From Prochlorococcus sp. MIT 0603 (GTDB taxonomy: Bacteria; Cyanobacteriota; Cyanobacteriia; PCC-6307; Cyanobiaceae), in NCBI RefSeq assembly GCF_000760215.1, contig NZ_JNAW01000004.1:1-64000 (forward strand): DNA of 64,000 bases. Reading direction: 5' to 3'. A program made the translations under genes and the position numbers. The stretch's first letter is position 1, and each line of letters starts with the position of its first letter. This document shows, piece by piece, positions 46,350-55,064 of the stretch. The notes below the pieces were generated by a model. It was given only the letters and a program-made list of their open reading frames with translations. It was not told the DNA's origin and made no database searches.

Positions 46350-47000
46350 TTAATGCGCTGCTAAACGAGACAGATAAGAATCTCTACGACCTGCATTAAT
46401 CCAGCCTGTGGCAATCGTTTTGGTTCTTTTATCATTCACTTGTCCACGATGAAGGTGAGAAGGTCCTGCCGGAAAAATAATGAGTTTCCCTCGCTCTGCA
46501 GATTCATGATGTTTTTGCCAATAAAACTCAGTGCCGCCCGAATGAATATCATTGCAGTAAAGAATCCACGCTAAAACTCTATGAACGGGTTCTGTAGCCT
46601 CATCACTAATAGTCCAATCACAATGCCATTTCTTAAACCCTTCTCCAGGGCGATAACGTTGGATATTGAAAACAGGAACTACAAACATGGACTGCTCTGG
46701 ACAACACTCTCTAAACAAGGGACGATCTTCAAGATATTTGTTAAGAGCAGCAGTAACGCCTCTGACAATTACATCTGAAAGAGCAAATGCCTCCGGGTCT
46801 GATCGATCAATTGCAACCAGGCTTATATCAGTTGACACCTTTGATGGTTCCTCGTCAGCAGCAGCATTGCCGAATGCAATCCCACTATGTTGAAGATCAA
46901 GGCGTTGATCAAAAAAAGACATCACCCCATCTGCAACAGATTCGAAACCAGCGTTGTGATAAGAAGCAATTAGGTCCAAAAGTAAAAATCCCTCCAGCAA
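46350..47000 (-). CDS. 2OG-Fe(II) oxygenase (prolyl-4-hydroxylase type)
   Basis: 216 aa. HxD motif H126-C-D128 (KKWHCDWT), distal histidine in GPSHLHRGQV (182 or 184) and a following basic residue that could bind 2-oxoglutarate. Prolyl-4-hydroxylase-alpha-like fold; substrate unknown. Its C-terminal RRDSYLSRLAAH is unlike that of the oxygenase at 15054-15752. Confidence 0.82.
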   Translation of the reverse strand: MLEGFLLLDLIASYHNAGFESVADGVMSFFDQRLDLQHSGIAFGNAAADEEPSKVSTDISLVAIDRSDPEAFALSDVIVRGVTAALNKYLEDRPLFRECCPEQSMFVVPVFNIQRYRPGEGFKKWHCDWTISDEATEPVHRVLAWILYCNDIHSGGTEFYWQKHHESAERGKLIIFPAGPSHLHRGQVNDKRTKTIATGWINAGRRDSYLSRLAAH

Positions 47001-47123
47001 TTGCTATGAAATTAAGGTCCTTGTCAAAGGAATGCATATATATAGAAAAGCAAGAAGCAAAGTCTTAAGGAAGGGGTAATTACAATTTGATTCGAATCAC
47101 ATGTAAACAAAACAAGCATAAGG

Positions 47124-47324
47124 TCATACTTCGCTAGGGCCTCCCGACTCCTTGAGGGGGATTGAGAACCAAACCTTTTCCTTCAACTTATCCTCTACCA
47201 ACCATTCTTTATATTCAATTGCAAAAGCAAGTCTATCTTTACCTTCTAATTGTTCGAGTCGAGTCAGAGCATAGTCTAAAACTACCTCTAGAGATTTTAT
47301 AGATTGGGATTCAAGAGAAGACAT
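47124..47324 (-). CDS. Small hypothetical protein, 66 aa
   Basis: 66 aa, helical and charged (VVLDYALTRLEQLEGKDRLAFAIEYKEWL). No family recognised. Upstream spacer separates it from the 2OG gene. Confidence 0.55.
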   Translation of the reverse strand: MSSLESQSIKSLEVVLDYALTRLEQLEGKDRLAFAIEYKEWLVEDKLKEKVWFSIPLKESGGPSEV

Positions 47325-47513
47325 AAGAGACTTCTTAAATTATTTAAATGCTATCGGAACTAATGAACAAAAGCATTAAACCATAGGGGGGCATATAGTT
47401 CATTAATAGAGAAGAAACGTAGTAAGGGTCTAATAGTTTTCTCTAACTTCCCTTAAGGATAATATTTATTTACTGAAAAAACGATAAGATTTAGCCAAGC
47501 TCAATTCAAATAC

Positions 47514-48524
47514 TTGATGTTTGGTATCTCCATCTCCCTATCAAAGAAGTGTTTTTTCCTTACCTCCATTGTTGCTCTTGGGTCTGGAATTGCTGCATGT
47601 GGTACAAATAATTCAACATCAAGCCTGAGACTTATCGGAGCAGGGGCCACCTTCCCTTCCAAAGTATACACACGTTGGTTTGCCGATCTAGCTGCCAAAG
47701 GTGGGCCTAGGGTGAACTATCAAGCTATTGGTTCTGGTTCTGGCCGCAAAGCTTTTATTGATGAAACCGTTGATTTTGCTGCATCGGATGATCCGATGAA
47801 AGCTAAAGATATCGCCAAAGTCACACGCGGATTAGTTCAAATACCAATGGTTGGAGGCACGATCGCATTTGGATATAACAATCCAGATTGCGAGCTCATG
47901 CTCACTCAAAGAGAAGCAGTAGGTGTAGCAATTGGCAAAATCACTAACTGGAGTGAACTCGGATGCCCTGAACAAAAGCTTGTTTGGGCTTATCGTTCTG
48001 ACGGCTCTGGTACAACCAAGGCTTTTACAAGTTCAATGGAAGCTTTCTCTAAAGAGTGGGCATTAGGAACAGGCAAATCAGTTAATTGGCCTGCTGGCAT
48101 TGGAGCAAAAGGTAATGCTGGAGTTGCTGGCCTCATAAGGAAGACTCCTGGTGCTATTGGTTATGTTAACCAGTCCTATGTCACAGGAGCAATCAAAGCA
48201 GCTGCTCTGCAAAATTTATCGGGTGAGTATATAAAGCCAAGCAAGGATACTGGCGCAATAGCTCTCAACGGAATCACTTTAGATCGAAATCTAGCGGGCA
48301 CGAACCCAAATCCAACAGCACGTGGTGCTTACCCAATTTCTACTTTAACTTGGATTCTTGCCTATGAGACTGGTAATGGCTCTAAAACAAAAGCCATTAA
48401 AGAATCGCTTAACTATCTTCTTAGTGATGAGTCTCAAAACAAGGCTCCTCGAATTGGTTTCGTTCCTCTAAAAGGAGAAATTCTCCAGAAAGCTCGTTCA
48501 GCTGTCAGTAGGATTGGAGAGTAA
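47514..48524 (+). CDS. pstS: Phosphate-binding lipoprotein
   Basis: 336 aa. Lipoprotein signal with lipobox Cys in GSGIAAC, then the phosphate site motifs GAGATFPSKVY, GSGSGRKAF and YRSDGSGTTKAF, the last two supplying the phosphate-contact Ser/Thr. It is the substrate-binding part of the high-affinity PstSCAB system; the permease and ATPase genes are not in this window. Usually phosphate-starvation induced, though I cannot see a clear Pho box upstream. Confidence 0.95.
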   Translation: MMFGISISLSKKCFFLTSIVALGSGIAACGTNNSTSSLRLIGAGATFPSKVYTRWFADLAAKGGPRVNYQAIGSGSGRKAFIDETVDFAASDDPMKAKDIAKVTRGLVQIPMVGGTIAFGYNNPDCELMLTQREAVGVAIGKITNWSELGCPEQKLVWAYRSDGSGTTKAFTSSMEAFSKEWALGTGKSVNWPAGIGAKGNAGVAGLIRKTPGAIGYVNQSYVTGAIKAAALQNLSGEYIKPSKDTGAIALNGITLDRNLAGTNPNPTARGAYPISTLTWILAYETGNGSKTKAIKESLNYLLSDESQNKAPRIGFVPLKGEILQKARSAVSRIGE

Positions 48525-48636
48525 TTTAAGCAAAAGCTTTATTAAATTCCCAAATTAATTTCAGAGAGGTTAGAAGATTTTGAAAATATATTTTTCGCTA
48601 AATTTATTAAAGACAACTCCATTGAAACATCTATAA

Positions 48637-49428
48637 TTAATTGTTTTTACTATAGAAGAATCCCAAGGAGGCAATACAAAGAACACTTATAACAGGGCCT
48701 GGAGCTAAATTAAAAATAATCGCAAGCAAAAAGCCTAAGATTGCTATTACAAAACCAATCATTGAAGATCGAAGCATAGCTTCTCTCAAGCTTGATGCTT
48801 GAGCTAATCCCAATAAAGCCGGAGTAGAAAGTAAAGCGATTACAAGAATTACCCCAACTGCGGCCATTGAGCTAACAATGACAAGAGCAGTTGTAAAGCC
48901 AAGAGCTAAATTTAAAGAAGGAACCTCTACGCCATCAGCATCAGCACCTTCAGGGTCTAAACCAAGATAAACAAGCTTATCGTAACCAAATATCATCAGA
49001 CAAATAAACATTAAAAATGCAATACATGTTCTGATTAGATCGGCCCAATTTGCAACCAATAAATCGCCAAATAGAACCGCTTCTAAATCAATCCTGATAC
49101 CAAGAAAAGGGATAAGGAGAACACCAAGTCCAAGTGAACCTGCCAAGATTGTATTCATTACTGCTGCATAGTTTTCATTTCGTTTATTAGTCAATTTTTC
49201 AGCCAGAAGTGCTCCCACCAAACCACTGATCACTCCTCCAATAGAAGGATCAACACCAAGTGCTACAGCCAACGCCAAACCTGGTAACACACAATGAGAA
49301 ATTAAATTAACCTGCAGCAGTCGCTTATGTGTAATCAATACTGTCCCCATGGCAGGGCAAAGCACTCCTGAACAGCAAGTTATAAAAAGGGGGATTATCC
49401 ACCAATTTGTATTGAGCAAAGACATCAA
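48637..49428 (-). CDS. znuB: Zinc ABC transporter permease
   Basis: 263 aa with about eight hydrophobic segments, matching ZnuB/ZupT-type permeases: CPAMGTVLITHKRLLQVNLISHCVLPGLALA near the N-terminus, then TGAL-type loops and VSSMAAVGVILVIALLSTPALLG. It pairs with ZnuC (49897-50598) and ZnuA (50677). The zur gene lies between znuC and znuB on the opposite strand. Confidence 0.9.
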   Translation of the reverse strand: MMSLLNTNWWIIPLFITCCSGVLCPAMGTVLITHKRLLQVNLISHCVLPGLALAVALGVDPSIGGVISGLVGALLAEKLTNKRNENYAAVMNTILAGSLGLGVLLIPFLGIRIDLEAVLFGDLLVANWADLIRTCIAFLMFICLMIFGYDKLVYLGLDPEGADADGVEVPSLNLALGFTTALVIVSSMAAVGVILVIALLSTPALLGLAQASSLREAMLRSSMIGFVIAILGFLLAIIFNLAPGPVISVLCIASLGFFYSKNN

Positions 49429-49463
49429 GCAAATGATTGTGTATGGTCAGAGGAAGGGATCAA

Positions 49464-49883
49464 ATGAAGATCTTTACAATGAGTGTTAGCAAGCCTGAAA
49501 TTACTGACCGTCAAAAGCAAGTACTTGACGAACTCAAAAGATGCAATGATGAATTGAGTGGTCAAGAATTGCACAGAAAGTTGCACGAAGGGAATAATCC
49601 CATGGGATTGGCAACGGTATACAGGAATTTGCAAGCTCTTGTAAAGCAAGGTTTGATTCGTTCTAGGCATCTACCAACAGGAGAAGTTCTTTATACGCCT
49701 GTGGAAAGAGATGTTCATCATTTAACTTGTGTTGATTGTGGAGCAACAAGTCAATTGGAAGGGTGCCCTGTAAAAGAAATGAATGTACCAAAGACAACTT
49801 CTCAAAAATTCGAGCTCCTGTTCCATACCCTTGAGTTCTTTGGTCTTTGCCAAAGTTGCCTTGAAAAGAAAAAGTTTTCATGA
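49464..49883 (+). CDS. zur: Zinc uptake regulator, Fur family
   Basis: 139 aa from the ATG at 49464, which has a good RBS (GGAAGGG) 6 nt upstream. Fur-family winged helix (DELKRCNDELSGQEL, NPMGLATVYRNLQALVKQG), the metal-binding region RDVHHLTCVDCG and a second LCQSCL, giving the structural zinc site CxxC...CxxC. Identity as Zur rather than Fur or PerR rests on context: flanked by znuB and znuC, with a Zur-box palindrome nearby. It represses zinc uptake genes when zinc is sufficient. Confidence 0.9.
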   Translation: MKIFTMSVSKPEITDRQKQVLDELKRCNDELSGQELHRKLHEGNNPMGLATVYRNLQALVKQGLIRSRHLPTGEVLYTPVERDVHHLTCVDCGATSQLEGCPVKEMNVPKTTSQKFELLFHTLEFFGLCQSCLEKKKFS

Positions 49884-49896
49884 GATTTGAAGAATA

Positions 49897-50598
49897 TTAA
49901 GCACAACAATAATTTGATATACATCTAATTGATTCTAGTTTTTCCTGCACTTCCTGAGGTTTTCCTGAAGCCAAAACAGTCTTATCTAGAGCAACGACCT
50001 TGTCATAAATGTCTAAAGATTTTCCCCATTCATGACTGCTAACAAAAAGAGTTAGGCCTGCATCAGCTAGCTGACGAATAATGAGTAAAAACTGTTCTCT
50101 AGTAGGTGGATCTAACGAAGAGCATGGCTCATCAAGAAGAAATATTTTTGCTGGTCTCATTAAAGTCTTTGCAAGTAAGGCTCTTTGTTGTTGACCACCC
50201 GATAATGAATCAAGTCTCCTGTTAGCTAAATCAGACATTCCAACTCGTTGGAGTGCCGCTTCTAATTCACAACATGATGATTGAGAATCACTGCATCGAC
50301 CTAAAGAAACCAATCCTTTAACAGTTATGGGGAAATGCCAATTCAATGATGACCGTTGTGGCATTAGAGCAACTTGATGCCGAGCATGATTTATAGAAGA
50401 ACCATTGACTGTAATCTGCCCTTTGCTTGGCTTATGTTGCCCCTGTAGCAACCGTAACAAGGTGGACTTACCGGCACCATTGGGGCCAACAAGCGCAGTT
50501 AAAGTTCCGCCTAAAAGCTCAATAGAGACATCATCTAAAACAGAAAGACTTTGACCTGAATAGGAATATGACAAGCTTTCTGCAATTAAACTGGTCAT
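49897..50598 (-). CDS. znuC: Zinc ABC transporter ATPase
   Basis: 233 aa. Walker A GPNGAGKST (38-46), signature SLSGGQQQRALLAK (131-144), Walker B IFLLDEPCSSLDP (152-164). Typical ZnuC/metal-transport ATPase length. It ends with a cysteine pair (SNYCCA). Divergent from znuA across a shared Zur-box palindrome; its transcript may run on antisense through zur into znuB. Confidence 0.92.
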   Translation of the reverse strand: MTSLIAESLSYSYSGQSLSVLDDVSIELLGGTLTALVGPNGAGKSTLLRLLQGQHKPSKGQITVNGSSINHARHQVALMPQRSSLNWHFPITVKGLVSLGRCSDSQSSCCELEAALQRVGMSDLANRRLDSLSGGQQQRALLAKTLMRPAKIFLLDEPCSSLDPPTREQFLLIIRQLADAGLTLFVSSHEWGKSLDIYDKVVALDKTVLASGKPQEVQEKLESIRCISNYCCA

Positions 50599-50631
50599 GG
50601 ATTCAAGGATTCCCTAACAGATAGGTCAGAA

Positions 50632-50646
50632 TGATAATCATTATCA
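50632..50646. promoter_or_regulatory. Zur box between znuC and znuA
   Basis: TGATAATcATTATCA at 50632-50646 is a perfect inverted repeat about a central base, matching the cyanobacterial Zur consensus (TGATAAT-n-ATTATCA). It sits 34 bp before znuC and 31 bp before znuA starts and can regulate both promoters. Confidence 0.88.
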
Positions 50647-50676
50647 TAATATAGATTTGCGATATATATCAAATGC

Positions 50677-52188
50677 ATGTTTTCTAGTTTTTCCATCGCA
50701 AAGGATAAGAAGCGCACAATTGGAAAAGCAATCATTAACAGCTCCATTTTAACTGGAGTAGTTTTTTTGACTGGGATTAATCAGGGTGTGCAAGCCAAAC
50801 CAAAGTCAATAGTTGCTGTTGAACCATTAGTTTGTGACTTGGTTTCTACAATTGCTCTACCTTCAACACCTGTTACTTGTTTGATTGATAGAAAACAAGA
50901 CGTACATGATATTAGAATTTCCCCGAGGCAGGCCCAAGCTTTAAATAATGCAAGTCAAGTTTTTACTCTTGGACAAGAGATGACTCCCGCAATGAAAAGA
51001 TGGCTGGATAACCCCGTAACGGTTGTTGTCGGTGTAAGTGCAATAGAAATTGACGGCCACGATGACCATGACGATCATTCATCTGCTAAACATGATGACC
51101 ATGACGATCATTCATCTGCCAAACATGACGACCACGATGATCATGATGACCACGATGATCATGGAGATGAAGCCTTTGAATGGGCTGGTGTCTTTGAACT
51201 TTCACCAGGAACCTACAAATGGTCTTTTGCAAAAGTCGATGGAGACTATGCAGATCCTGCCATGAAAATGGTCATTCTTAAATCTGGGGATATTGAAGCA
51301 ACAGAAGAGCTTGCTGAAGAATTATTAGAGTCTAAAAAATCAGAAGTTAAACGTAGCAATGACACACTTGTTGCACAGGAAAAAGCCTATCTTCTTACAT
51401 TTAATGAGAGAAAAGACAGAACAACATTCAATGTAGAAATCAAAAAAGCTGGTAAATATGCATTCTTTACTGAGCATATGCCTTTTGAGTTTGAAGCCGA
51501 TGAACATTTCTTTAAAGATGTTTCAGGCGATGATATTGAACCGATAGCTCAACTTCCAGATGAAGGCGGTGATCATCATCACCATGATCATGGTGGACTA
51601 GATCCCCATGTTTGGCATGATCCTCATAACATCATCAAGATGGGTAATGTCATTTCTAAAAATCTCAACAAGAAAATTTCATTCTTTGATAGAGAAACTA
51701 AAAAAGTTTTAAAAGAAAGAACTCAAGTGTTTAATTCGGTTTTAGAAGATTTAGATCGATGGACTCAACGACAAGTAGCCACAATCCCTTCTAATCAAAG
51801 GACGATAGTTTCTAAGCATAAAGCTATGGAATACTACGGGGATGCTTTTGGTTTGAAAACCATTAGCTTATTGGATTTTCTTGGTCATTCATCGAGTCTT
51901 AGGCCTCAGACCATTTCCAAAGTAATAACAGAGCTTAGAGAAGAGAATGTACAAGTTATATTTCCTGAGCAAAAACCTTCTTCAAAGCTATTGAAAAACT
52001 TAAGTAGACAAACTTCTACCCCTATAGCAAAACAACAGATTTTTGTTGATGGTTTAATGCCTACAGGGAATACTATTTCTGTCGCTGTTCATAATACATG
52101 TACAATCGTTAATTCTTTGGGTGGTTCCTGCAATAAGAAAGCAGGCAATCAACTCGTAAATAGATGGGATACATTAACTAAGCGTTAA
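50677..52188 (+). CDS. znuA: Zinc-binding periplasmic protein ZnuA with His-rich and extra insert
   Basis: 503 aa, far longer than typical ZnuA (~310). After a signal peptide (to ~40), the cluster-9 fold is split. Zinc ligands are H77 (DVHDIRISP), H311 (LDPHVWHDP), H381 (SKHKAME) and E431 (EQKPSS). Between the first and second ligands are a His/Asp-rich stretch (128-163) and an extra beta module (~167-280, FEWAGVFELSPGTYKWSF...) not found in usual ZnuA. The same module type sits inside the COG0523 GTPase three genes downstream. The His loop is encoded by a 33-bp DNA repeat. Confidence 0.93.
   Translation: MFSSFSIAKDKKRTIGKAIINSSILTGVVFLTGINQGVQAKPKSIVAVEPLVCDLVSTIALPSTPVTCLIDRKQDVHDIRISPRQAQALNNASQVFTLGQEMTPAMKRWLDNPVTVVVGVSAIEIDGHDDHDDHSSAKHDDHDDHSSAKHDDHDDHDDHDDHGDEAFEWAGVFELSPGTYKWSFAKVDGDYADPAMKMVILKSGDIEATEELAEELLESKKSEVKRSNDTLVAQEKAYLLTFNERKDRTTFNVEIKKAGKYAFFTEHMPFEFEADEHFFKDVSGDDIEPIAQLPDEGGDHHHHDHGGLDPHVWHDPHNIIKMGNVISKNLNKKISFFDRETKKVLKERTQVFNSVLEDLDRWTQRQVATIPSNQRTIVSKHKAMEYYGDAFGLKTISLLDFLGHSSSLRPQTISKVITELREENVQVIFPEQKPSSKLLKNLSRQTSTPIAKQQIFVDGLMPTGNTISVAVHNTCTIVNSLGGSCNKKAGNQLVNRWDTLTKR
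51061..51126 (+). repeat. 33-bp tandem repeat in znuA
   Basis: A 33-bp unit (51061-51093) is repeated directly at 51094-51126 with one mismatch, encoding DDHDDHSSAKH twice within the metal-binding loop. A third, shortened, unit of the same style follows. Such slippage-prone repeats can change loop length. Confidence 0.9.
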
Positions 52189-52239
52189 TTTGAAAATTCC
52201 CGACCTACTTTTTAAATTTCACATTCAACTGTAATTAAA

Positions 52240-52557
52240 ATGGCTAAAGTTAAAGGTCTGGAAACCTATAAAAAATACTGGGAAGATCAAGCAAGTTTCA
52301 TGGATCAATCACCATGGAACCAACAAAAGATCTTAAAGCTAACTCTCTCAAATGATTTTGAGAAACATATAGAAGAACTTAAATTTTCAGATCACTCCAT
52401 TTCAAAAGAAGATGGGAAATTATTCTTACGGCTAAAAGTTCCCTACAACTACTCAGAGCTTGATGATTTTGAAGGAAAGGCTATCGAACTCTTGGGTATC
52501 GACAAGAATTACTTAATCGATATGAGCTTCACCAATTCTAATTGTACTAATACTTAA
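52240..52557 (+). CDS. Hypothetical protein in znuA operon
   Basis: 105 aa, soluble, no cysteine cluster except the last residues (NSNCTNT). Starts 51 bp after znuA and ends 10 bp before the GTPase, so it is very probably co-transcribed with both. The order znuA, small protein, GTPase suggests a role in zinc handling, but nothing in the sequence reveals what. Confidence 0.6.
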   Translation: MAKVKGLETYKKYWEDQASFMDQSPWNQQKILKLTLSNDFEKHIEELKFSDHSISKEDGKLFLRLKVPYNYSELDDFEGKAIELLGIDKNYLIDMSFTNSNCTNT

Positions 52558-52567
52558 GAACAACAAA

Positions 52568-53950
52568 ATGACTATCGAGCAAAAAGTACCTGTCACCATC
52601 CTAACGGGCTTCCTCGGCTCTGGGAAAACCACCCTCCTTAATCGGATTCTGAGTGAAGAACACGGTAAACGAATCGCTGTAATCGAAAATGAATATGGTG
52701 AAGTTGGTATTGATCAGGGTCTGGTCATTAATGCTGATGAAGAAGTCTTTGAAATGTCCAACGGTTGCATTTGCTGCACCGTTCGTGGAGACCTAATTCG
52801 CGTATTAGGCAACCTCATGAAGCGACGAGATAAATTCGACTATGTGTTAGTTGAGACAACAGGACTTGCTGATCCTGGACCTGTTGCTCAGACATTTTTT
52901 ATGGATGACGAAATCCGTAATGAATTTTCTCTTGATGGCATTGTTACTCTCGTTGATGCGGTTCATATTGATCAGCAGCTCGGTCGCAGTGATGAAAGTT
53001 CTGAGCAGGTTGCCTTCGCAGATGTCCTTGTCCTAAACAAAACGGACTTAGTCTCTGATGAATCTCTCGATATTCTTGAATCACGGCTACGCGATATGAA
53101 CCGGATGGCTCGTGTTGTTCGGAGTAAGCAAGCGGAGGTCTCTATTGATACTGTGTTAAACCTTAGTGCATTTGATCTAGATCAGGTCTTAAAGCGTCGC
53201 CCCACTTTCCTTGAGCCAGAATATCCATTCGAGTGGACAGGTGTTTTTTCTCTTGAGAAAGGTCGTTATGAACTTAGCCTTGAAGAAGGTCCTGATCCCA
53301 CGATGTCGCTGGTCGTTCTGGAAGATCAGGGGATTGACGAAGCAGCTCTTAATGCTGGTGCTGAATCTTGCGTAAGACTTTACGCTGACTCTGCGAAACT
53401 TCTTCATCCTGGAAGCACAGTCCCAATTGAAAAACATGTCAGTCTTCAGCTTCAGTCTAATGGGCGTAAATCTTTCTTTTTAGAACTTGATAACCCTACT
53501 CATATTGGTCTTTTCACCCAGCACACAGCAGAGGAATTTGATATCAAAGTATCCCGAGTTGATACTTTAATTACTACAACTGAAAGTGATGGCAAAAATG
53601 ATGCTTTGGTCCAACCTGAAACTGAGCGGACTTGGGTGGCAGAGCATGAACATGATGATGAAGTGGGCTCAATTGCTATTGAGCGAATAGGTGATGTCGA
53701 TCCAGAAAAACTCAATAAGTGGTTGAGTCGACTCCTTTCAGAAAAAGGTGTAGATATATTTAGGACAAAAGGGTTTATAAGTTACGCGGGTGAATCCAGG
53801 AGAATGGTTTTTCAAGGGGTTCACATGCTCTTCACTGCTCAGCCAGATAAAGAATGGGGGAATGAACCTCGCCATAATCAATTAGTGTTTATCGGTAGAA
53901 ATCTTGATGAAAAAGAAATGTGTAGGGAGTTCGATAAGTGCCTGGTGTAG
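52568..53950 (+). CDS. COG0523 GTPase (CobW/ZNG-like) with ZnuA-type insert
   Basis: 460 aa. G domain: TGFLGSGKTTLL (13-24), the CxCC metal motif C67-I-C69-C70, ETTGLADP (96-103) and NKTD (157-160). Then comes an extra beta module (~219-329: FEWTGVFSLEKGRYELSLEEGPDPTM... through FFLELDNPTHIGLFTQHTAEEF) that is clearly related to the ZnuA insert. The CobW C-terminal domain (residues ~365-460, FRTKGFISYAG) closes the protein. Family members use GTP to deliver metal, often zinc, to target enzymes. The operon with znuA and the Zur box support zinc. Overlaps the WD40 gene by 13 bp. Confidence 0.92.
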   Translation: MTIEQKVPVTILTGFLGSGKTTLLNRILSEEHGKRIAVIENEYGEVGIDQGLVINADEEVFEMSNGCICCTVRGDLIRVLGNLMKRRDKFDYVLVETTGLADPGPVAQTFFMDDEIRNEFSLDGIVTLVDAVHIDQQLGRSDESSEQVAFADVLVLNKTDLVSDESLDILESRLRDMNRMARVVRSKQAEVSIDTVLNLSAFDLDQVLKRRPTFLEPEYPFEWTGVFSLEKGRYELSLEEGPDPTMSLVVLEDQGIDEAALNAGAESCVRLYADSAKLLHPGSTVPIEKHVSLQLQSNGRKSFFLELDNPTHIGLFTQHTAEEFDIKVSRVDTLITTTESDGKNDALVQPETERTWVAEHEHDDEVGSIAIERIGDVDPEKLNKWLSRLLSEKGVDIFRTKGFISYAGESRRMVFQGVHMLFTAQPDKEWGNEPRHNQLVFIGRNLDEKEMCREFDKCLV

Positions 53951-55008
53951 AAGGATTTAGTCCCCAGGGGATGCTTCACGAGGGCTGGAGTGCTGAAGTT
54001 GAAGACTATGCCATAGTTTGTGGGTGGATCTTGGGTGGCAAAGCACTCTTAGTAGGTGACGTTGCAGGTGGACTTTATTTATTTGAGGGTAAATCTGGAA
54101 CCCCCCTTTGGCAGAAAAAAGAGGTCCATAAAGGAGGCCTGCTCGCATTATCTATACACCCAGATGGAGATATTTTTGCAACTTCAGGACAAGATGGACG
54201 TGTTCTTATTTGGAATAGCGAAGAAGGTGAGTCAACTAACGTAATAGAGCTTGGAGACGGTTGGGTCGAACACCTGAGATGGTCACCAGATGGACGTTTC
54301 TTGGCTGTAGCCTTTTCTCGCAGAGTGCATGTATATGGGATTGATGGTCACGAACATTGGAAATCAGGGGAACACCCAAGCACTGTTAGCTCGATCGCTT
54401 GGTCAAAGTCGAATGAACTAGCAACTGCATGCTATGGTCGAGTGACTTTTTTTGACGTAGTTGCTGACAAGGTCAATCAAAAGCTGGAATGGAAAGGCTC
54501 ACTAGTGTCTATGGTACTTAGTCCTAATGGTGATGTTGTGGTTTGCGGTAGTCAGGATAATTCTGTACATTTCTGGCGACGCTCAACTGATCAAGACTCT
54601 GAAATGACTGGGTATCCGGGTAAGCCAAGCCAGTTAGCGTTTGATCAGAGTGGCACAGTCCTCGCTACAGGGGGAAGTGATGTTGTAACAGTTTGGAGCT
54701 TTGAAGGTAATGGCCCTGAAGGCACTGTCCCTGGACAATTATCTCTTCATGCTGAATCGATTTCTAGTCTTGCGTTTTCAAATCAGGGAATGCTTCTTGC
54801 TTCAGGAGCTAGAGATGGTTCAGTTCTTGTTTGGTTTCTCAAGAGTAATGGTAATGGTGACCCACTTGGTGGAGCATTCGCAGGAGAGCTTGTCTCCGCA
54901 ATTGCCTGGCGACATGATGACTGTGCTTTGGCAGCAGTAAATTCAAACGGAGGCATTAACGTTTGGAATTTCAAAATGCGTACTCAAGAGACACCTAAAG
55001 GATTTTAA
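53938..55008 (+). CDS. WD40 repeat protein coupled to the GTPase
   Basis: 356 aa with about seven WD40-type repeats (for example IHPDGDIFATSGQDGRVLIW, LVSMVLSPNGDVVVCGSQDN), a beta-propeller scaffold. It starts at GTG 53938, 13 bp inside the GTPase gene, so translation is probably coupled. No cofactor site is visible. It may hold the GTPase and a client protein together, but this is inference. Confidence 0.85.
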   Translation: MPGVEGFSPQGMLHEGWSAEVEDYAIVCGWILGGKALLVGDVAGGLYLFEGKSGTPLWQKKEVHKGGLLALSIHPDGDIFATSGQDGRVLIWNSEEGESTNVIELGDGWVEHLRWSPDGRFLAVAFSRRVHVYGIDGHEHWKSGEHPSTVSSIAWSKSNELATACYGRVTFFDVVADKVNQKLEWKGSLVSMVLSPNGDVVVCGSQDNSVHFWRRSTDQDSEMTGYPGKPSQLAFDQSGTVLATGGSDVVTVWSFEGNGPEGTVPGQLSLHAESISSLAFSNQGMLLASGARDGSVLVWFLKSNGNGDPLGGAFAGELVSAIAWRHDDCALAAVNSNGGINVWNFKMRTQETPKGF

Positions 55009-55064
55009 GAATATAGTCCTCCTAGAAGAATGACACAGAAAAGCTTTAGCACAAAGGTAGCGTG

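Noticed and set aside
47400-47513. Pho box before pstS
   Set aside because: No three-repeat TTAA-type site could be recognised.
54056-54940. Plus-strand frames within the WD40 gene
   Set aside because: They are out-of-frame shadows of the WD40 coding sequence.
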